NCBI RefSeq assembly: GCF_009708075.1
Contig: NZ_WMBT01000001.1
Span: 602,032-666,031, forward strand
Direction: 5' to 3'
From: Paracoccus lichenicola
GTDB lineage: Bacteria; Pseudomonadota; Alphaproteobacteria; Rhodobacterales; Rhodobacteraceae
DNA: 64,000 bases
Under the pieces are notes generated by a model. That model made no database searches, had not been told where the DNA came from, and saw only the letters and a program-made list of their open reading frames with translations. The position numbers and the translations under genes are program-made. Of this stretch, positions 63,935-64,000 are shown piece after piece (the stretch's first letter is position 1; every line of letters starts with the position of its first letter).

Positions 63935-64000
63935 TTACTTCAGGATCTTCGACACCACGCCGGCGCCGACGGTGCGGCCGCCTTCGCGGATGGCGAAGCG
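63935..64000 (-). CDS. tuf: Elongation factor Tu, C-terminal fragment
   Basis: The last 21 residues plus stop, RFAIREGGRTVGAGVVSKIL-type, the near-invariant C-terminus of EF-Tu. The rest lies beyond the window. It precedes rpsJ as in many proteobacteria. Confidence 0.95.
   Translation of the reverse strand, partial: RFAIREGGRTVGAGVVSKILK

Noticed and set aside
1..64000. CRISPR array or insertion sequence
   Set aside because: No regularly spaced 25-40 bp repeats and no transposase-like protein were found.

Overview
The window is GC-rich alphaproteobacterial chromosome, almost certainly from the Rhodobacteraceae and most like Paracoccus. Pointers are the aerobic cobaltochelatase gene cobT, the bztABCD amino-acid transporter, the opgG-opgH-opgC glucan genes, an ATP12-type F1 chaperone, and the run rpmH-rnpA-yidD-ttcA-yidC-MOSC-engB-argB. 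The genus is inferred from gene content and protein style, not from a search.

Layout. 1-6636: end of a glycosyltransferase, a sugar epimerase, cobT, an FMN reductase, and a minus-strand unit of an isoaspartate methyltransferase, a TolC-type outer-membrane protein and a PopZ-like protein. 6758-17551: a 10.8-kb integrated element in the tRNA-Cys gene. 17515-29692: tRNA-Cys, opgC/opgH/opgG, ptsP, lysC, a DUF1178 protein, waaA, a 25-residue membrane peptide, tRNA-Arg and an orphan histidine kinase. 29830-36568: the plus-strand rpmH-to-sixA cluster. 36694-41329: bztDCBA. 41493-46934: ATP12, a frameshifted HAD phosphatase, rluC, crcB, rarA, luxI and luxR. 47187-64000: the ribosomal super-cluster on the minus strand, from the end of tuf through rpsJ to rplQ.

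The element is the most interesting part. A 38-bp direct repeat, the 5' half of tRNA-Cys through the anticodon loop, flanks it. It encodes a tyrosine integrase, an AlpA/Xis-like protein, two ribbon-helix-helix repressors facing each other across palindromic operators, several small unknown proteins, a Spo11/topoisomerase VI A-like protein, and a head module: connector, large terminase, HNH nuclease, capsid, prohead protease and portal. No tail, lysis or replicative helicase/polymerase gene is visible, and I recognise no small terminase. It therefore looks like a tail-less, capsid-forming phage satellite (cf-PICI-like) rather than a prophage. Integration gave tRNA-Cys a new 5' half and new upstream DNA, and left the old tRNA promoter pointing into the element.

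The ribosomal cluster has readable control structure. It has a promoter and a terminator-like hairpin in the rpsJ leader, a terminator between rplP and rpmC, and a terminator after rpmD. Two non-ribosomal genes (one on each strand) follow rpmD, then a strong promoter restarts the rplO-to-rplQ block. Short palindromic repeats sit in three ribosomal gaps, and a different ~100-bp repeat carrying a two-way terminator lies between convergent genes at 956-1056 and 36585-36689.
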